DNA of 64,000 nt from Ignavibacterium sp. (lineage in GTDB: Bacteria; Bacteroidota; Ignavibacteria; Ignavibacteriales; Ignavibacteriaceae): NCBI GenBank assembly GCA_032027145.1, contig JAVSMP010000001.1, forward strand, positions 2,547,116 to 2,611,115, read 5' to 3'. A program made the position numbers and the translations under genes. This document shows positions 34,758-44,416 of the stretch, one piece after another. How positions within the stretch are numbered: position 1 is the stretch's first letter; every line of letters starts with the position of its first letter. The notes under the pieces are model-generated. The model made no database searches, was not told the origin of the DNA, and was given only the letters and a program-made list of their open reading frames with translations.

Positions 34758-35494
34758 TGGAAAAGATTGGAATTGAAACTACCCAGAATGTTGATATTAA
34801 TTATAGAATTGCCAGCTTAGGTGATCGGGTAATAGCTCAAATTCTTGATACGTTAATAATCTGGGGATACTTCTTTGCACTAATTATTTTATGGATATAT
34901 CTATTTGATTCATATTCTAACAGTCCTTACTTCTATCCGGTAGCTCTGTTTATAATACTTTTTCTGCCTGCGTTTTTATATGATTTTATTTTCGAAGTAT
35001 TTTTTAATGGTCAATCACTTGGAAAAAAAATAATGAAGATAAAGGTTGTAAAAATTGATGGAACACAACCGGGTATTGGCAGTTATTTCTTAAGATGGAT
35101 TCTTAAACCAATAGATGTTTTTTTTACTTATGGCGCTGTAGCAATTATAACTATTCTGATTAATGGAAAAGGTCAGCGCCTTGGTGATCTAGCTGCTAAT
35201 ACAACTGTTATCAAAATAAAAGCATACGTTAAACTTGAAGATATTTTAGTCCCGGAGTTGAAGGAAAATTATAATACAGAATATCCTCAGGTAAGTGTTT
35301 TATCAGATAATGATATTCAAATAATTAAAGATGTACTTAGTCACAAAGTTGATACAAACCAGATTGTATATCAAAACCTGATTGACAAAACTAAAGAACG
35401 AATTGCACTGAAGATGGGCGTTGAACCTGATACAAACGGAATAAGATTTCTAAATACTGTTATTAGGGATTACACTCATTTAAATTCTAAGTAA
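34757..35494 (+). CDS. RDD-family membrane protein
   Basis: 245 residues. The family motif is in IASLGDRVIAQILDTLIIW near residues 18-36, with the usual Arg and Asp pair. Two or three membrane segments follow, with the conserved GQSLGKKIMKIKVVKIDG near 88-105. The C-terminal 90 residues are soluble. RDD proteins are poorly understood; some act in ion or metabolite transport. It is the last gene of the SpoIIM-MoxR operon and overlaps the convergent rsmI stop by 8 nt. Confidence 0.85.
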   Translation: MEKIGIETTQNVDINYRIASLGDRVIAQILDTLIIWGYFFALIILWIYLFDSYSNSPYFYPVALFIILFLPAFLYDFIFEVFFNGQSLGKKIMKIKVVKIDGTQPGIGSYFLRWILKPIDVFFTYGAVAIITILINGKGQRLGDLAANTTVIKIKAYVKLEDILVPELKENYNTEYPQVSVLSDNDIQIIKDVLSHKVDTNQIVYQNLIDKTKERIALKMGVEPDTNGIRFLNTVIRDYTHLNSK

Positions 35495-36173
35495 GATTTT
35501 TGATTTTCCAGTTTTGGGGTGCAATTACAACTACAAATTCTCCCTTAACAACTTTATCTGAAAAATTCAGTAAAACATCTTTTGCAAATCCGCGCCAGGT
35601 TTCTTCAAACTTTTTTGTGATCTCTCTGCAAACGACAATATATCTTTCAGGCAGAAATTCATTAAGTTCATTCAGAAGCTTTTCAATTCTATACATTGAT
35701 TCATACAGAACAATTGTCCGTTCTTCTGCTGCTAATTGTTTAAGTTTTGTCTGACGCCCTTTTTTTTGTGGGAGAAATCCTTCAAACACAAAAGAATCTG
35801 TGGGTAATCCGCTCATGCTTAAGGCTGATAAAACTGCAGAAGCGCCTGGAATAGGGATGACCTCAATTTCATTTTCAATACAAGCTGAAACTAATCTGAT
35901 CCCAGGATCCGAAATCAACGGAGTGCCCGCATCTGAAATTAAAGCTACAGATTGATTTGATTTTAGTCTGGTGATTATTGATTGAATTTTATGACTTTCG
36001 TTTACAGCATTTAAAGAAACAAGATCTTTGTTGATTCCGTAGTGATTAAGAAGATTTACAGAAACTCTTGTATCCTCACATAAGATAAAATCCACTTCTT
36101 TAAGAGTTTCTATAGCTCTCAAAGTAATATCCTTAAGATTGCCGATCGGAGTGCTTACAATGTATAATTTCAT
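35487..36173 (-). CDS. rsmI: 16S rRNA (cytidine-1402-2'-O)-methyltransferase
   Basis: Methylates the ribose of C1402 in the ribosomal decoding site using S-adenosylmethionine. The 228 residues start with YIVSTPIGNLKDITLRAIE and contain CEDTRVSVNLLNHYGI near 33, ALISDAGTPLISDPG near 79 and GLPTDSFVFEGFLPQKKGR near 118. These are the RsmI family motifs. Length is slightly short because the C-terminal helical extension seen in some homologues is missing. It is downstream of the lysine transaminase gene on the same strand, with a hairpin between them. Confidence 0.93.
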   Translation of the reverse strand: MKLYIVSTPIGNLKDITLRAIETLKEVDFILCEDTRVSVNLLNHYGINKDLVSLNAVNESHKIQSIITRLKSNQSVALISDAGTPLISDPGIRLVSACIENEIEVIPIPGASAVLSALSMSGLPTDSFVFEGFLPQKKGRQTKLKQLAAEERTIVLYESMYRIEKLLNELNEFLPERYIVVCREITKKFEETWRGFAKDVLLNFSDKVVKGEFVVVIAPQNWKIKNLT

Positions 36174-36184
36174 ACTCTAAATTA

Positions 36185-36218
36185 CTTTAAAACAGCAACG
36201 GCTCCAACTTAGGAGCCG
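36185..36218 (-). terminator. Probable terminator between the lysine transaminase gene and rsmI (minus strand)
   Basis: CGGCTCC (36199-36205) and GGAGCCG (36212-36218) form a 7-bp GC-rich stem with a 6-nt loop. Read on the minus strand it follows the transaminase stop by about 27 nt and is followed, after a short spacer, by TTTT near 36190. The T tract is short, so termination may be partial. Confidence 0.5.
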
Positions 36219-36245
36219 CACCGTGCAAGTAGTTTATTTATATTG

Positions 36246-37610
36246 TTATTTTGACGAGACTAATTTCAGAACTTTTCTAACAATATTCAAGCCCTTATCT
36301 ATTTCATCTTTAGTAATTGTTAGTGGAGGTCTGAAACGAACAGATTTCTCACCACAGCCCAGTATTATTAATTTCTCTTTGTAGCATATATTTCTAAACT
36401 TATCCCTTTGTTCACTTGATGGAAAATCAAATGAACACATCAAGCCTAAACCTCTGACATTTGAAAGTAGTTGAGGAAATTCATTTTTAATTTTCATCAG
36501 TTCACTTTTTAAATGCTCACCAACTATCCTTGCATTTTCGACAAGATTATCTTTTTGAATTACATCAAGAATGAACTTGGCTCTAACCATATCAGTAAGA
36601 TTTGCACCCCAGGTTGAGTTAATTCTGCTTGAGACTTTAAAAACGTGATCATTAATGTCATCAATTCTATCTGAAACCATTATACCGCAAACCTGTGCTT
36701 TTTTACCGAAAGCGATTATATCCGGTTTAACATAATACTCGTATGCCCAGAATTTTCCTGTTAATCCAAAACCTGTCTGCACTTCATCAAACATTAATAG
36801 AATTTCATTTTCATCTGCAATCTGTCGTAGTTGTTTAAAGAATTCCGGTCTGAAAAAATTATCTCCGCCTTCGCCTTGTACTGGTTCGATAATTATTACT
36901 GCAATATCATCGGGATTATTTTTTATCGCCTGATTAATTTGTTGAATAGCGGTTTCTTCACTTTTGATAATTTCGTCTAAATTATTTTCTAAAGGAAACT
37001 TAATTTTAGGATTATCAATTCTTGGCCAGTTAAATTTTGGAAACAATTTTACCTTAGTCGGGTCAGTGTTTGTTAAAGACATTGTATAACCGCTACGTCC
37101 ATGGAATGCCTCTTTAAAGTGAATGACCTGATGACCTTTTTCTTCTTTATAACCTTTGAGAAAGTTTTTTCTGACCTTCCAGTCAAAGGCTACCTTCAAA
37201 CCGTTCTCAACTGCAAGCGCACCGCCTGAAATGAAAAATAAATACTTCATATAATCTGGTTTTGCAACTTTAGCGAATGTTTCAACAAAGTCAGCCATAT
37301 ATGTAGTATAAATATCAGAGTTTGATGGTTTGTTAACTGCAACTTTACCAAGTGTGCATTTTATTTTATCAGAATTAAGGAATGGATGATTTAATCCAAT
37401 TGCAGAAGATGCAAAGAATGTAAAAAAATCATAATACTCATCTCCAGTAACCTGATCAACTAAGGTTATTCCGTTACTTTTCTCCAAGTCTAATACGATT
37501 TCAAAACCATCAGCCAATATATGTTTGCTTAATACAGAAAGAACATCTTTAGCATCTATTTCAGGTTTATAAATATTTGAAGTTATTTTATCAGAAATTA
37601 AAGAATTCAT
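36246..37610 (-). CDS. lat: L-lysine 6-transaminase
   Basis: A PLP enzyme that moves the epsilon-amino group of lysine to 2-oxoglutarate, giving aminoadipate semialdehyde (which cyclises to piperideine-6-carboxylate). The 454 residues match lysine 6-transaminases better than ornithine-type aminotransferases: YYDFFTFFASSAIGLNHP near 60-77, FISGGALAVENGLKVAFDWK near 124-143 and FKEAFHGRSGYTMSLTN near 165. Cofactor-binding MFDEVQTGFGLTGKFW is near 278 and the PLP lysine lies in AFGKKAQVCG near 302. GAGGAG lies 7-12 nt before the ATG. The next enzyme of the pathway is encoded at 44840. Confidence 0.88.
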   Translation of the reverse strand: MNSLISDKITSNIYKPEIDAKDVLSVLSKHILADGFEIVLDLEKSNGITLVDQVTGDEYYDFFTFFASSAIGLNHPFLNSDKIKCTLGKVAVNKPSNSDIYTTYMADFVETFAKVAKPDYMKYLFFISGGALAVENGLKVAFDWKVRKNFLKGYKEEKGHQVIHFKEAFHGRSGYTMSLTNTDPTKVKLFPKFNWPRIDNPKIKFPLENNLDEIIKSEETAIQQINQAIKNNPDDIAVIIIEPVQGEGGDNFFRPEFFKQLRQIADENEILLMFDEVQTGFGLTGKFWAYEYYVKPDIIAFGKKAQVCGIMVSDRIDDINDHVFKVSSRINSTWGANLTDMVRAKFILDVIQKDNLVENARIVGEHLKSELMKIKNEFPQLLSNVRGLGLMCSFDFPSSEQRDKFRNICYKEKLIILGCGEKSVRFRPPLTITKDEIDKGLNIVRKVLKLVSSK

Positions 37611-38194
37611 TTTTGACTCCTCTTTAAGGTTAAAACTATTGGAAATTATAATTGAAGAGCAGGGGACAATTAGAATAGATTTTCGAAGCTGGATACGAAA
37701 TAACTTCGTAGAGAGAATTTTAGATTTTTATTCCAAGTAATCATAATTTTTTTATTCTTAGTTCCAATATACACAAAAACTGCTGATAATTTCAATTTGG
37801 ATTTAATGAAAAATATTGGTTGAGGTTGCTGCTGTAAGCTCTGAATTAAGACTTTGAATGATGCTTAAATTAAACTCTTCCTTCCAATGGATTTTAGATT
37901 ATGCAAGAAATTGCAGGATTAAAATTCTTTGTATTTTTTCAGTAGACTCCAATTATCAAATTATTGAATAATATTCTTTGATTTTGATTAAAAAAATGAG
38001 TAAATACTGAACAATATTTAGATTTGTTTAATAAAAGGGATTATTTTTAACTATTCGGTAACCGACAAAATATACTTTGGCTTAAGATTTATTTTTAATA
38101 AAGTATTACTGAAAAAATCTTTCAATTGAAAAAGAAGACTTGCTTTCCAAGCTTAATTAATAAATAAACAATAAATAAAAATAGGGAGAGTCAA
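37611..38194. other. 584-base intergenic region between divergent lat and the giant surface-protein gene
   Basis: AT-rich, no gene recognised. It contains an exact TAnnTTTG box at 38019-38026 without a clear -33 partner. A near-match TATACTTTG lies at 38071-38079, directly behind an 11-nt inverted repeat TCGGTAACCGA (38055-38065), which might be an operator for the surface-protein gene. GGGAGAG precedes the ATG at 38195. Confidence 0.4.
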
Positions 38195-41100
38195 ATGAGA
38201 CACACTTTACGCAGGTTACTTTTTGTTCTTTTTGCTCTGCTGCTTATGTATCCTGTACATACATTTGCACAACTAACAGGCAATTTTACAATCCCTGGTA
38301 CTCCTTTTTCCACAATTAAAGAAGCAATAGATTCTTTGAATCTTGTGGGAGTCGGAGCAGGCGATGTTACTTTTAACATTGCTGCCGGATATACAGAAAC
38401 CGCACCGGCAAATGGCTATTTACTCGGAAGTACAGTTTTGAATGCTACCACTTCAGCAAGTAATCAGATTGTATTTCAAAAAAGCAGTACCGGAGTTAAT
38501 CCGTTGATTACTGCATTTACTCCTGGAACATCCACCACTGTTGATGGAATCTGGAAAATACAAGGAACAGATTATGTTACAATTGATGGGATAGATCTAC
38601 AGGAGAATTCAAGTAATATTACAGCTACTGAGCTAATGGAATGGGGATACGCTTTAGTAAAACTGAATAATACTGCACCATTTGATGGCTGCCAGTATGT
38701 TACTATAAAAAACTGTACTATTACTTTAAGTAATTTAAATACCAGTTCTGTTGGTATTTATGCAGGAAATCATATTGCAACAGCTACTACTTCTTTAACT
38801 ATAACAGACCCTTCTGATGCAATGAATAATTGCGGGTTCTATAGTAATACCATAAACAGTGCTTATACAGGCATCAGATTAGGTGGCTATGCTGCTACAT
38901 CACCATTTACCCTTTACGATCAAAACAATGATATTGGTAGTATTGGAGGAAATACAATTACTAATTTTGGTGGTGGAAGTGCTACAGCTTATGGAATATA
39001 TTCTATTTATCAGAATAATATTAATGTTGAAAATAATTCTATAAGTGGTACTGGAGCTTCAACTCTTTATGGGATTTTTTGTTCTACGGGTACAAGTTCA
39101 AATGTTGATATTGTAAATAACTACATAACAGTTTCCAGTACTGCTACAGCAAGCGCTCTTTATGGTATCAATAATGCTATGGGTTCAACTGCTGCAGGAA
39201 ATACTGTTAACATCATTAATAACACTGTTGAAAACTGCCAATATCTTACTGCTACCAGCGGAACTTTCTATTCTATTTATAATACTGCTTCAGCAGAAAA
39301 TGTAAATATAATTCAGAATACTGTTAATAATAATATATCGGCAGGAACAGGTGGATTTTATGGTATTTACAGTGGAGCCTGCCCTAACTTGCTTGTTCAG
39401 CAGAATACCGTTAGTAATAACCAGAAAACAGGTGCTTCAGGCAGTATGTATCTTTCTTATGCAAGTACATCTATTGTTAATTATCACAACAATAATCTTT
39501 TTAATAATAGTATTCCAAATAGCAGTGGAACAACTGCTGCAACAATATATGGGTACTATAATTTTGGCTCTCCGACAGTTGAAAATATACATCACAATAA
39601 TATTTATAATAATTCTGTTAGTGGTACAAATACTTCTACTACTTCTTATAATGATGGTATTTACTCAAATACAATTGCTGGCGATGTAAAAAGTATATTT
39701 AATAATAATATTTATGGGCTTACGGCAGTATCAGGTAGTGTAAATGGAATTCGTACTAGTCTTGGTAATGCCAGTATTTATAATAACGATATCTATAATC
39801 TTACAAATAATACTGCTGCAACTACTGCTGCCTCTGTAAACGGAATTACAATTGCTTCTGGAAATCCGGTATATTTTTACAACAATTTTATATCTGATTT
39901 AAAAGCTCCTCAATCAGCAGGCACAGATGCTATCAGAGGAATAAATATTACAAGTGCAACTGCTTCCTCGGTTATTGGTTTGTATTATAATACAATATTC
40001 CTTAATGCTTTATCCACAGGTGCAAACTTTGGAAGCTCAGGTGTTTTTCATACAACAAGTGGTACAGCTACAACAGCATCACTTGATATGAGAAATAACA
40101 TTATTGTTAATACTTCTACACCATCCGGTACAGGTTTAACAGTTGCCTATAGAAGAAGCAGCACTACATTAACAAATTACAATAGTGCATCTAATAACAA
40201 TGATTTTTATGCAGGATTACCTTCAGCAACAAACCTGATATTTTCAGATGGTACTAACTTTGATTCAACAATTGCTGATTATAAAACAAGAGTTAGTCCA
40301 AGAGATGCTGCTTCTTTCAGTGAGAATCCACCTTTTGAAGATATAACTACAGCACCTTTTGATCTTCATCTAAAGACTAATGTACCTACTCAAATTGAAA
40401 GCGGGGGCATTCCGATAAGCTCACCAATAGCAGTAGTTGAGGATTTTGACGGAGATACAAGAAATGCTTCTACTCCCGATATTGGTGCTGATGAGTTTTC
40501 TGGTATGGGATTAGACTTATCTTCTCCTCTTATTTCATATACACCTCTATTGAATACAAGCTCACTTTCTAGCAGAACTTTAACAGCAACAATCGTTGAT
40601 GCCAGCGGAGTACCAACTTCCGGTTTAGGATTACCTGTCTTATATTGGAAAATAGGAGTAAGCGGAAGTTATACTTCAGCTACCGGAACTTATTTAAGCG
40701 GAGATGATTATTCCTTTACATTTGGTAGTGGTGTAGTATTGAATGATACAGTATTTTATTACATTGTTGCACAGGATAATGCCTCTGTACCAAATGTAGG
40801 AGCATCACCTTCTAGCGGAGCTGGTGGTTTTACTGCTAATCCGCCTGCTGCATCAATACCGCCAACTGATCCCAGCGATTATTTTATTATTGATGTTCCG
40901 CTTGCCGGCGATTATACTGTCGGGACAGCATTGTTTAACCGGATTACTGGTCTAAATTTATCATTTGAAAAAGTAGTAAATAAGGTAGTGAAAGAAGTTG
41001 ATGTTTTAGTTGCAGCCCCTGAAATAAAAGATGAAAAGGGACAAGTTACCCAAAAGACTTCTGCAGCTCCAATTACTGAAAAACAACTAATGGAAGTTGA

Positions 41101-44100
41101 AGAAACTACCTGGATTGCTTATTCAAATGGACAACCATATACGGGCGATTTATATGTAAAGAAATCTGAACATCCTGAATTGAATTTCCCGGACGGTGTA
41201 GATGGTATTTATTCTACCATCACTGCAGCTGTTGCTGATTTGAATCTTCGAGGTGTTTCTGCTCCGGTCAGATTCTTATTAACAGATGCATCATATTCAA
41301 GTGGTGAAACATTCCCTATAACAGTTTATATTACAAATAATGCACTTCCTACCGCAACAAATACTGTTACCTTTAAACCAAATACAGGTGTAACAGCTAC
41401 AATTACTGGCTCAACTGCACAAAATGTGTTTGGTATATATGATAGTTATGTAACCATTGATGGCTCAAATACTGTTGGTGGTACAAGCAGAGATTTAACT
41501 ATTATCAACAGTTATACAGGCGGAAGTTTCAATCTTGGAGTTGTCTTATGGAACGGCGGTGGTAAAGTTGCAACCAACACTACTGTTAAAAATTGTATTA
41601 TTGAAGGTTCTCCAACACCTACAAGCAGTTACGGTTTGTTTCTAAATGCAAACGGTGGTGCTTATCATAATACTTCTTTTATTAACAATAAAATTCAAAA
41701 TGTAAGAGTAGGAATTCAATTTGTTGGTGTTGACGGAAGTAAGACTAATGACGGTTTAATTTCCGGGAACATAATTGGAGAAGTTACTAAGCCAATAAAA
41801 CAAGGTGGTATTCTTGCTGGTTATGTTGATAATTTAACAATTACTGAAAATGATATTTTTGGTGAGATTGATGGTAATACCAATACCGCTCAATATGGAA
41901 TTTCATTATTAGCTGGCTCAACATCCAGTAAGATTACCAAAAATAAAATCCACGATTTCTACTATACTGGTACATCAGGATACGGATGCTTTGGGATCCG
42001 GTATAATTCTGATGCAACAACCGTTACCGAGATATCTAATAACTTTATTAGTAATATTAAATCTGATGGCGATGTTTCAAGTCAAAATTTCTCTCCGTCT
42101 GGTATTTATATTATCTCCGGTGGAAACATAAACTTGTATTATAATTCAATTTATATGTCTGGCAGTACACTTGGAAGAGGTACCACCTACAACGGAAGAA
42201 GTATCTGTGTTTCAATTGCATCGGGTATTACTTTATTGGACTTCAGGAATAACATATTCCAGAATTCAATGGATTCATATCCTGGCTCAACAAGAACTAA
42301 TACTACATTCGGTGTTTACTCTGCAAGTGCCAACACTGCTTTTACAGATATAAACTATAACGATTATTTTGTAGATGGCGTCGGACCAAGAGTTGGTTAT
42401 CTTGGTGGTGACCAAACTGATCTCACAGCCTGGCAGACTGCTACCGGTAAAGATGTAAACAGTATCTCAGCAAATCCTCAATTTGAAAGTACAACTGATT
42501 TACATATTCAAACACAGTATAATGTTGTAGATGGTAAAGCTCAGCCTATTGCTGCAGTTCTTACAGACATTGATAATGATTCAAGAAACGCAACTACACC
42601 TGATATAGGTGCTGATGAATACACTTTTGTTTTACCAACAGTTGTTGATCCTACCGCTGTTTCTGCAATTGCAATCAGTGGAGAACAGATAGATATTTCG
42701 TTTACACCAAATCCAAGCAATAATAATGTTGTAATTGTATATAATCTTACTGGCACATTCACTGCACCAACCGGTACTCCAACAGTTGGTCAGCCATTAG
42801 CAGGTGGTGAAGTTATTGCAATAACAACAACCGCTCCATTCTCGCATTTAGGGTTAACTCAGTTAACAACTTATTATTATAAGTTATTCTCTTATGATGG
42901 AACTGATTACTCACCAGGTGTTTCAGCAAACGCTACAACACCTTGTTTACCAATATCTACTTTCCCCTGGAACGAAAGTTTCGAGACTGTTACAATACCT
43001 GCATTTCCTGATTGCTGGTTTAGGGAGAATGGTGATTGGGTAACAACAAATAATGCTAATTCTACTTATGATGCAGATGCCCGCACTGGTACACAATTCT
43101 TGCGTGAATCTTATACAGCAACAAATGAATATATGTGGACTCCTGGTTTCCAACTTACAGCAGGAACATTATATGATTTCTCATTCTGGTGGGCAGGGGA
43201 TAATTACGCAGGTTGGACAGGAGATGTATTTATGAATACATCACAAGTATCAACAGGTGCTGCTCAGATTGGAACTTCATTTGTTGAAAGTGGAACGACA
43301 ACTACAAAAACATATCAGCAATTTTTATATACATTTGCACCATCAGCAAATGGAACATATTATTTTGCTATCAGAGTTAACGCCACTGGAGTTCCATGGT
43401 ACTTAAGTTTTGACGATTTCAGTTTTGATGTTGCACAGGTTCCAACAGCACCATCCAACTTAACGGCAGTAGCAGATACATTTGCAATATTGTTGAATTG
43501 GGATGATAACTCTGCAACTGAACTTGGATTTAAGATTGAGAGAAAAAATGGTGATTCTTTAAGTGTTGATCCATTTGTTGAAATTGATTCAGTTGGTGCA
43601 AATGTAACTTCTTACAATGATTTAGGCAGGACACCAAATACTACTTATACTTACAGAGTAAGAGCATTTAATCAGCTTGGTTTCTCACTATATAGTAATG
43701 AAGTAACAGCTACTACAATAATCCCAGTTGAATTAACTTCATTTGCAGCTAACATTAGTGAAAGTGAAGTGTTGATATCCTGGACAACTGCTACTGAATT
43801 GAATAACAAGGGATTTGATCTTGAAAGAAAACTCGATGGCGAATGGCAGAAGTTAGCATTCATTGAAGGAATGGGAACTAAGTTAGAAGAAACAAAATAT
43901 TCGTACAACGATAAGTTTTCTTATACATCATATCAGGGAACAGCACAGTATAGACTGAAACAAATCGATTACAATGGAACTATTTCTTATTCAAATGTTA
44001 TCTCAGTTGAGTTAGATTTTACTCCAAAAGAATATGCTTTGTATCAGAACTATCCTAATCCTTTCAATCCTGCAACTTTAATTAAATTTGCATTGCCTTT

Positions 44101-44308
44101 CGAGAGCAGTGTTAAAATTTTAGTTTACAATTTGCTAGGCGAAAAGGTTGATATACTGTTTGAAGGAACAAAAGAAGCTGGTTATCACGATATAAATTGG
44201 AATGCCGGTAAATTAGCATCTGGCATCTATTTATATACTATTGAAGCAAATTCTTTAGATGGAACAAAGAACTTTTCTTCTGTAAAGAAAATGATGCTGA
44301 TGAAGTAA
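38195..44308 (+). CDS. Giant T9SS-secreted surface protein with two beta-helix modules and FN3-like domains
   Basis: A 2037-residue exported protein. A signal peptide (ends HTFAQ) is followed by a long right-handed parallel beta-helix (about 20-745) rich in Asn/Thr/Ser turns with many NNTI-, NNNI- and YGI-type rungs. It closes with RNASTPDIGADEF near 755. An Ig-like domain (about 775-870) and a lysine-rich linker (about 925-985) precede a second beta-helix (about 1010-1450) that closes with RNATTPDIGADEY. Then come an FN3-like domain, a jelly-roll region starting FPWNESFE (about 1588), an FN3 domain (about 1745-1845) and a T9SS sorting domain (QNYPNPFNPATLI, ending KKMMLMK). It may be an adhesin or polysaccharide-binding/lyase-like protein; no catalytic residues could be assigned. 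Confidence 0.82.
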   Translation: MRHTLRRLLFVLFALLLMYPVHTFAQLTGNFTIPGTPFSTIKEAIDSLNLVGVGAGDVTFNIAAGYTETAPANGYLLGSTVLNATTSASNQIVFQKSSTGVNPLITAFTPGTSTTVDGIWKIQGTDYVTIDGIDLQENSSNITATELMEWGYALVKLNNTAPFDGCQYVTIKNCTITLSNLNTSSVGIYAGNHIATATTSLTITDPSDAMNNCGFYSNTINSAYTGIRLGGYAATSPFTLYDQNNDIGSIGGNTITNFGGGSATAYGIYSIYQNNINVENNSISGTGASTLYGIFCSTGTSSNVDIVNNYITVSSTATASALYGINNAMGSTAAGNTVNIINNTVENCQYLTATSGTFYSIYNTASAENVNIIQNTVNNNISAGTGGFYGIYSGACPNLLVQQNTVSNNQKTGASGSMYLSYASTSIVNYHNNNLFNNSIPNSSGTTAATIYGYYNFGSPTVENIHHNNIYNNSVSGTNTSTTSYNDGIYSNTIAGDVKSIFNNNIYGLTAVSGSVNGIRTSLGNASIYNNDIYNLTNNTAATTAASVNGITIASGNPVYFYNNFISDLKAPQSAGTDAIRGINITSATASSVIGLYYNTIFLNALSTGANFGSSGVFHTTSGTATTASLDMRNNIIVNTSTPSGTGLTVAYRRSSTTLTNYNSASNNNDFYAGLPSATNLIFSDGTNFDSTIADYKTRVSPRDAASFSENPPFEDITTAPFDLHLKTNVPTQIESGGIPISSPIAVVEDFDGDTRNASTPDIGADEFSGMGLDLSSPLISYTPLLNTSSLSSRTLTATIVDASGVPTSGLGLPVLYWKIGVSGSYTSATGTYLSGDDYSFTFGSGVVLNDTVFYYIVAQDNASVPNVGASPSSGAGGFTANPPAASIPPTDPSDYFIIDVPLAGDYTVGTALFNRITGLNLSFEKVVNKVVKEVDVLVAAPEIKDEKGQVTQKTSAAPITEKQLMEVEETTWIAYSNGQPYTGDLYVKKSEHPELNFPDGVDGIYSTITAAVADLNLRGVSAPVRFLLTDASYSSGETFPITVYITNNALPTATNTVTFKPNTGVTATITGSTAQNVFGIYDSYVTIDGSNTVGGTSRDLTIINSYTGGSFNLGVVLWNGGGKVATNTTVKNCIIEGSPTPTSSYGLFLNANGGAYHNTSFINNKIQNVRVGIQFVGVDGSKTNDGLISGNIIGEVTKPIKQGGILAGYVDNLTITENDIFGEIDGNTNTAQYGISLLAGSTSSKITKNKIHDFYYTGTSGYGCFGIRYNSDATTVTEISNNFISNIKSDGDVSSQNFSPSGIYIISGGNINLYYNSIYMSGSTLGRGTTYNGRSICVSIASGITLLDFRNNIFQNSMDSYPGSTRTNTTFGVYSASANTAFTDINYNDYFVDGVGPRVGYLGGDQTDLTAWQTATGKDVNSISANPQFESTTDLHIQTQYNVVDGKAQPIAAVLTDIDNDSRNATTPDIGADEYTFVLPTVVDPTAVSAIAISGEQIDISFTPNPSNNNVVIVYNLTGTFTAPTGTPTVGQPLAGGEVIAITTTAPFSHLGLTQLTTYYYKLFSYDGTDYSPGVSANATTPCLPISTFPWNESFETVTIPAFPDCWFRENGDWVTTNNANSTYDADARTGTQFLRESYTATNEYMWTPGFQLTAGTLYDFSFWWAGDNYAGWTGDVFMNTSQVSTGAAQIGTSFVESGTTTTKTYQQFLYTFAPSANGTYYFAIRVNATGVPWYLSFDDFSFDVAQVPTAPSNLTAVADTFAILLNWDDNSATELGFKIERKNGDSLSVDPFVEIDSVGANVTSYNDLGRTPNTTYTYRVRAFNQLGFSLYSNEVTATTIIPVELTSFAANISESEVLISWTTATELNNKGFDLERKLDGEWQKLAFIEGMGTKLEETKYSYNDKFSYTSYQGTAQYRLKQIDYNGTISYSNVISVELDFTPKEYALYQNYPNPFNPATLIKFALPFESSVKILVYNLLGEKVDILFEGTKEAGYHDINWNAGKLASGIYLYTIEANSLDGTKNFSSVKKMMLMK

Positions 44309-44334
44309 TTCTTTGTTAGTTATCTTGTTAATTA

Positions 44335-44364
44335 AGCCGCTCAGTTTTGAGCGGCTTTTTTTTT
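44335..44364 (+). terminator. Strong rho-independent terminator after the giant surface-protein gene
   Basis: AGCCGCTCA (44335-44343) pairs perfectly with TGAGCGGCT (44348-44356) across a 4-nt loop, followed by nine T residues. It cleanly isolates the downstream regulator gene. Confidence 0.92.
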
Positions 44365-44386
44365 GTTGATTTTTGTTATTGGAATA

Positions 44387-44403
44387 GTTACACTTAGTGT
44401 AAC
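44387..44403 (+). promoter_or_regulatory. Palindromic operator candidate for the Rrf2 regulator
   Basis: GTTACAC (44387-44393) and GTGTAAC (44397-44403) are perfect inverted 7-mers around TTA, ending 13 nt before the regulator ATG. Rrf2 proteins are dimers that bind such dyads, often in their own promoters, so autoregulation of this gene and the downstream dehydrogenase is likely. Confidence 0.6.
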
Positions 44404-44416
44404 AATTACAAAAATT

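Noticed and set aside
36246-37610. Ornithine or acetylornithine aminotransferase
   Set aside because: No arginine or ornithine pathway gene is adjacent, and the sequence around residues 60-80 and 124-145 fits the lysine 6-transaminase subfamily better; the matching dehydrogenase is in the same window.
38700-40200. Dense AAT/ATT-rich short repeats in the beta-helix coding region that at first look like a CRISPR or tandem-repeat array
   Set aside because: The repeats are imperfect, in frame, and encode Asn/Thr beta-helix rungs; there are no constant direct repeats with unique spacers.
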